Shown here: one piece after another, positions 62,738 to 64,000 of the stretch | Numbering within the stretch: the stretch's first letter is position 1 | Layout of the letters: each line of letters opens with the position of its first letter | Assembly: GCA_963751245.1 (NCBI GenBank) | Contig: CAVVTR010000007.1 | Location: forward strand, 62,001 to 126,000 | Direction of reading: 5' to 3' | Length of the DNA stretch: 64,000 nt | DNA from: CAVVTR01 sp963751245 | Lineage (GTDB): Bacteria > Acidobacteriota > Thermoanaerobaculia > Thermoanaerobaculales > Thermoanaerobaculaceae | Position numbers and translations under genes: made by a program | The notes under the pieces: model-generated | The model's database searches: none | Told to the model about the DNA's origin: nothing | What the model saw: only the letters and a program-made list of their open reading frames with translations

Positions 62738-63919
62738 GTGCGCACGCGCCTGCCCTCCACCGTCGTCGCCCTGGGCTTCGTGAGCCTGCTCACGGACCTG
62801 TCCTCCGAGATGATCTACCCCCTGCTGCCGCTGTTCCTCACCACGGTCCTGGCGGCGGGTCCCGCCGCGCTGGGGGTGGTCGAGGGGGTGGCCGAGTCCA
62901 CCGCGGCCCTGGTCAAGGTGGTCTCCGGCGTGTGGTCGGACCGGCTCCGCCGGCGCAAGCCCCTGGTGGTGGCCGGGTACGCCCTCGCCGGCGCCGTGCG
63001 GCCCCTCATCGGTCTCGCCACCGGCTGGCTCGCGGTGCTCGGCCTGCGCTTCGCCGACCGCGTCGGCAAGGGCGTCCGGACCTCCCCCCGCGACGCCCTC
63101 ATCGCCGACGTCACCCCGCCCGCCGTCCGCGGGCGCGCCTACGGACTGCAGCGGGCCATGGACCACGCCGGCGCCGTGCTCGGACCTCTCGCCGCGGCCG
63201 CGCTGCTCACCGTGGCGGGCGTGACGCTTCGCCACGTCTTCCTCCTCGCCGCCATCCCCGCCGCAGCGGTCATGATCGTCCTCGTGGCCGTCGTCCACGA
63301 GCCGCAGCGCGCCGCGCCGGCCGCCGCGGCGCTGCGGCCCCGCCAGGACTGGCGCGCCCTGGGCCCGCAGTTCCACACGGTCATGGCGGCGGTGCTCGTG
63401 TTCACCCTCGGCAACTCCACCGACGCCTTCCTCCTCCTGCGCCTCTCCGCCGCCGGGGTCTCCGCCGCCGGCGTGGCGGTGGTGTGGTCGGCGTTCCACG
63501 TGGTCAAGATGGCGGCCTCCTATGCGGGCGGGCGGCTGTCGGACCGCGTCGGCCGGCGCCCCCTGCTCGCCGCGGGGTGGCTCTGGTACGCCGCCGTGTA
63601 CACGGGCTTCGCCTTCGCCGCCTCCCGCCCCGCCCTGGTCGCGCTCTTCCTCCTTTACGGCCTGTACTACGGCCTCACCGAGCCGGTGGAGAAGGCGTGG
63701 GTGTCGTCCCTCGCCCCCGGGCGGCTGCGCGGCACCGCTTTCGGCGTCTACCACGGCGTGGTCGGGCTCGCCGCCCTTCCCGCCAGCGTGCTCTTCGGAC
63801 TGCTCTGGAAGCTCGCGGGCACCACCCCCGCCTTTCTCACCGGGGCGGGGCTGGCGCTGGCCGCCGTCGCCGTCCTCCTCGCGGCCTCCCCCCGGCGAGA
63901 GCCTCCCGCCGGCGCGTGA
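62738..63919 (+). CDS. Major facilitator superfamily transporter
   Basis: This 393-residue membrane protein has 12 predicted segments and an MFS-type loop motif (SDRLRRRKPLV), with a second GRLSDRVGRRPLLA after the midpoint. LTDLSSEMIYPLLPLFL at the start and DRVGKGVRTSPRDALIAD in the middle suggest the subgroup of MFS proteins often annotated as drug or metabolite exporters. The substrate is unknown. The GTG at 62738 has CAGGGA upstream; a TTG at 62720 is an alternative. Confidence 0.85.
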   Translation: MRTRLPSTVVALGFVSLLTDLSSEMIYPLLPLFLTTVLAAGPAALGVVEGVAESTAALVKVVSGVWSDRLRRRKPLVVAGYALAGAVRPLIGLATGWLAVLGLRFADRVGKGVRTSPRDALIADVTPPAVRGRAYGLQRAMDHAGAVLGPLAAAALLTVAGVTLRHVFLLAAIPAAAVMIVLVAVVHEPQRAAPAAAALRPRQDWRALGPQFHTVMAAVLVFTLGNSTDAFLLLRLSAAGVSAAGVAVVWSAFHVVKMAASYAGGRLSDRVGRRPLLAAGWLWYAAVYTGFAFAASRPALVALFLLYGLYYGLTEPVEKAWVSSLAPGRLRGTAFGVYHGVVGLAALPASVLFGLLWKLAGTTPAFLTGAGLALAAVAVLLAASPRREPPAGA

Positions 63920-63975
63920 GCCCGGCGGAGCGCCGCCCCCTGGCGTTCGGCGCGCGAGTGGGGAAGAATCGGAGC

Positions 63976-64000
63976 ATGACCGCGGACCGACCCCGGAGCG
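63976..64000 (+). CDS. Possible start of a gene running off the window
   Basis: GGAG at 63971-63974 and an ATG at 63976 open a frame (MTADRPRS) that continues to the end of the window. With only eight codons nothing can be said about the product. Confidence 0.3.

Overview
The window is very GC-rich, densely coded bacterial chromosome with short intergenic gaps, frequent GTG starts and many 4-base start/stop overlaps. I see no phage, insertion sequence, CRISPR array or replication origin. The gene content suggests a free-living bacterium with anaerobic or facultative metabolism: class II (B12-dependent) ribonucleotide reductase, lysine 2,3-aminomutase, tryptophanase, molybdopterin synthesis with a molybdate/tungstate transporter, a homodimeric pyruvate dehydrogenase E1, and glycogen/maltodextrin enzymes. 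A surface-glycan operon with a flippase fits a Gram-negative-type cell. I cannot place it taxonomically from sequence alone; a high-GC Desulfobacterota or Acidobacteriota member is only a guess.

Layout. 1-845: a truncated DUF3891 gene and a tRNA-Asn with its own promoter. 845-9140: an SDR, then the molybdenum block: a MobB-MobA fusion, moeA, a probable Moco riboswitch, moaA, moaC, a MOSC-Mog fusion and modABC, mostly overlapping. 9169-11070: DinB-like protein and tryptophanase. 11089-14039 (minus): PAS/SpoIIE phosphatase and a P1 aminopeptidase. 14260-17124: two NrdR boxes, a promoter and nrdJ. 17177-22080: alpha/beta hydrolase, chalcone-isomerase-like protein, SCP2-like protein, gamma-glutamyltransferase, threonine-dehydrogenase-like SDR. 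22222-30952: a flippase facing an eight-gene minus-strand operon of glycosyltransferases, a PqqD-like protein, an HprK-like kinase and a nucleotidyltransferase. 30969-36576: class I aldolase, a frameshifted second tryptophanase, a cysteine-synthase-like enzyme, a pseudouridine synthase and an anion permease. 36602-40618: a structured leader followed by kamA, two ATP-grasp ligases and a GNAT acetyltransferase. 40615-41557: remains of a membrane glycosyltransferase. 41662-50945: cupin, aceE, small membrane protein, ene-reductase, glycogen phosphorylase, secreted phosphatase. 51025-55591: 3-hydroxyisobutyrate-dehydrogenase-like enzyme facing an operon of a small dehydrogenase subunit, a GMC oxidoreductase and a TPP enzyme. 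55685-64000: ferritin, malQ with a putative tiny leader ORF, an unknown membrane protein, an AAA/VWA pair, a DUF819 protein, an MFS transporter and the start of one more gene.

Four groups stand out. The molybdenum block joins uptake, pterin synthesis and cofactor maturation, with the moa-mod part probably under a cofactor-sensing RNA. The kamA operon could make a beta-amino acid (probably beta-lysine), ligate it in two ATP-grasp steps and acetylate it, under an unrecognised structured RNA. The PqqD/HprK/nucleotidyltransferase/glycosyltransferase operon resembles glycan-associated systems of unknown chemistry, and its PqqD protein carries an unusual C-terminal tail. Finally, several genes have a TANNNT box only 6-8 bases before the start codon, which suggests leaderless mRNAs.
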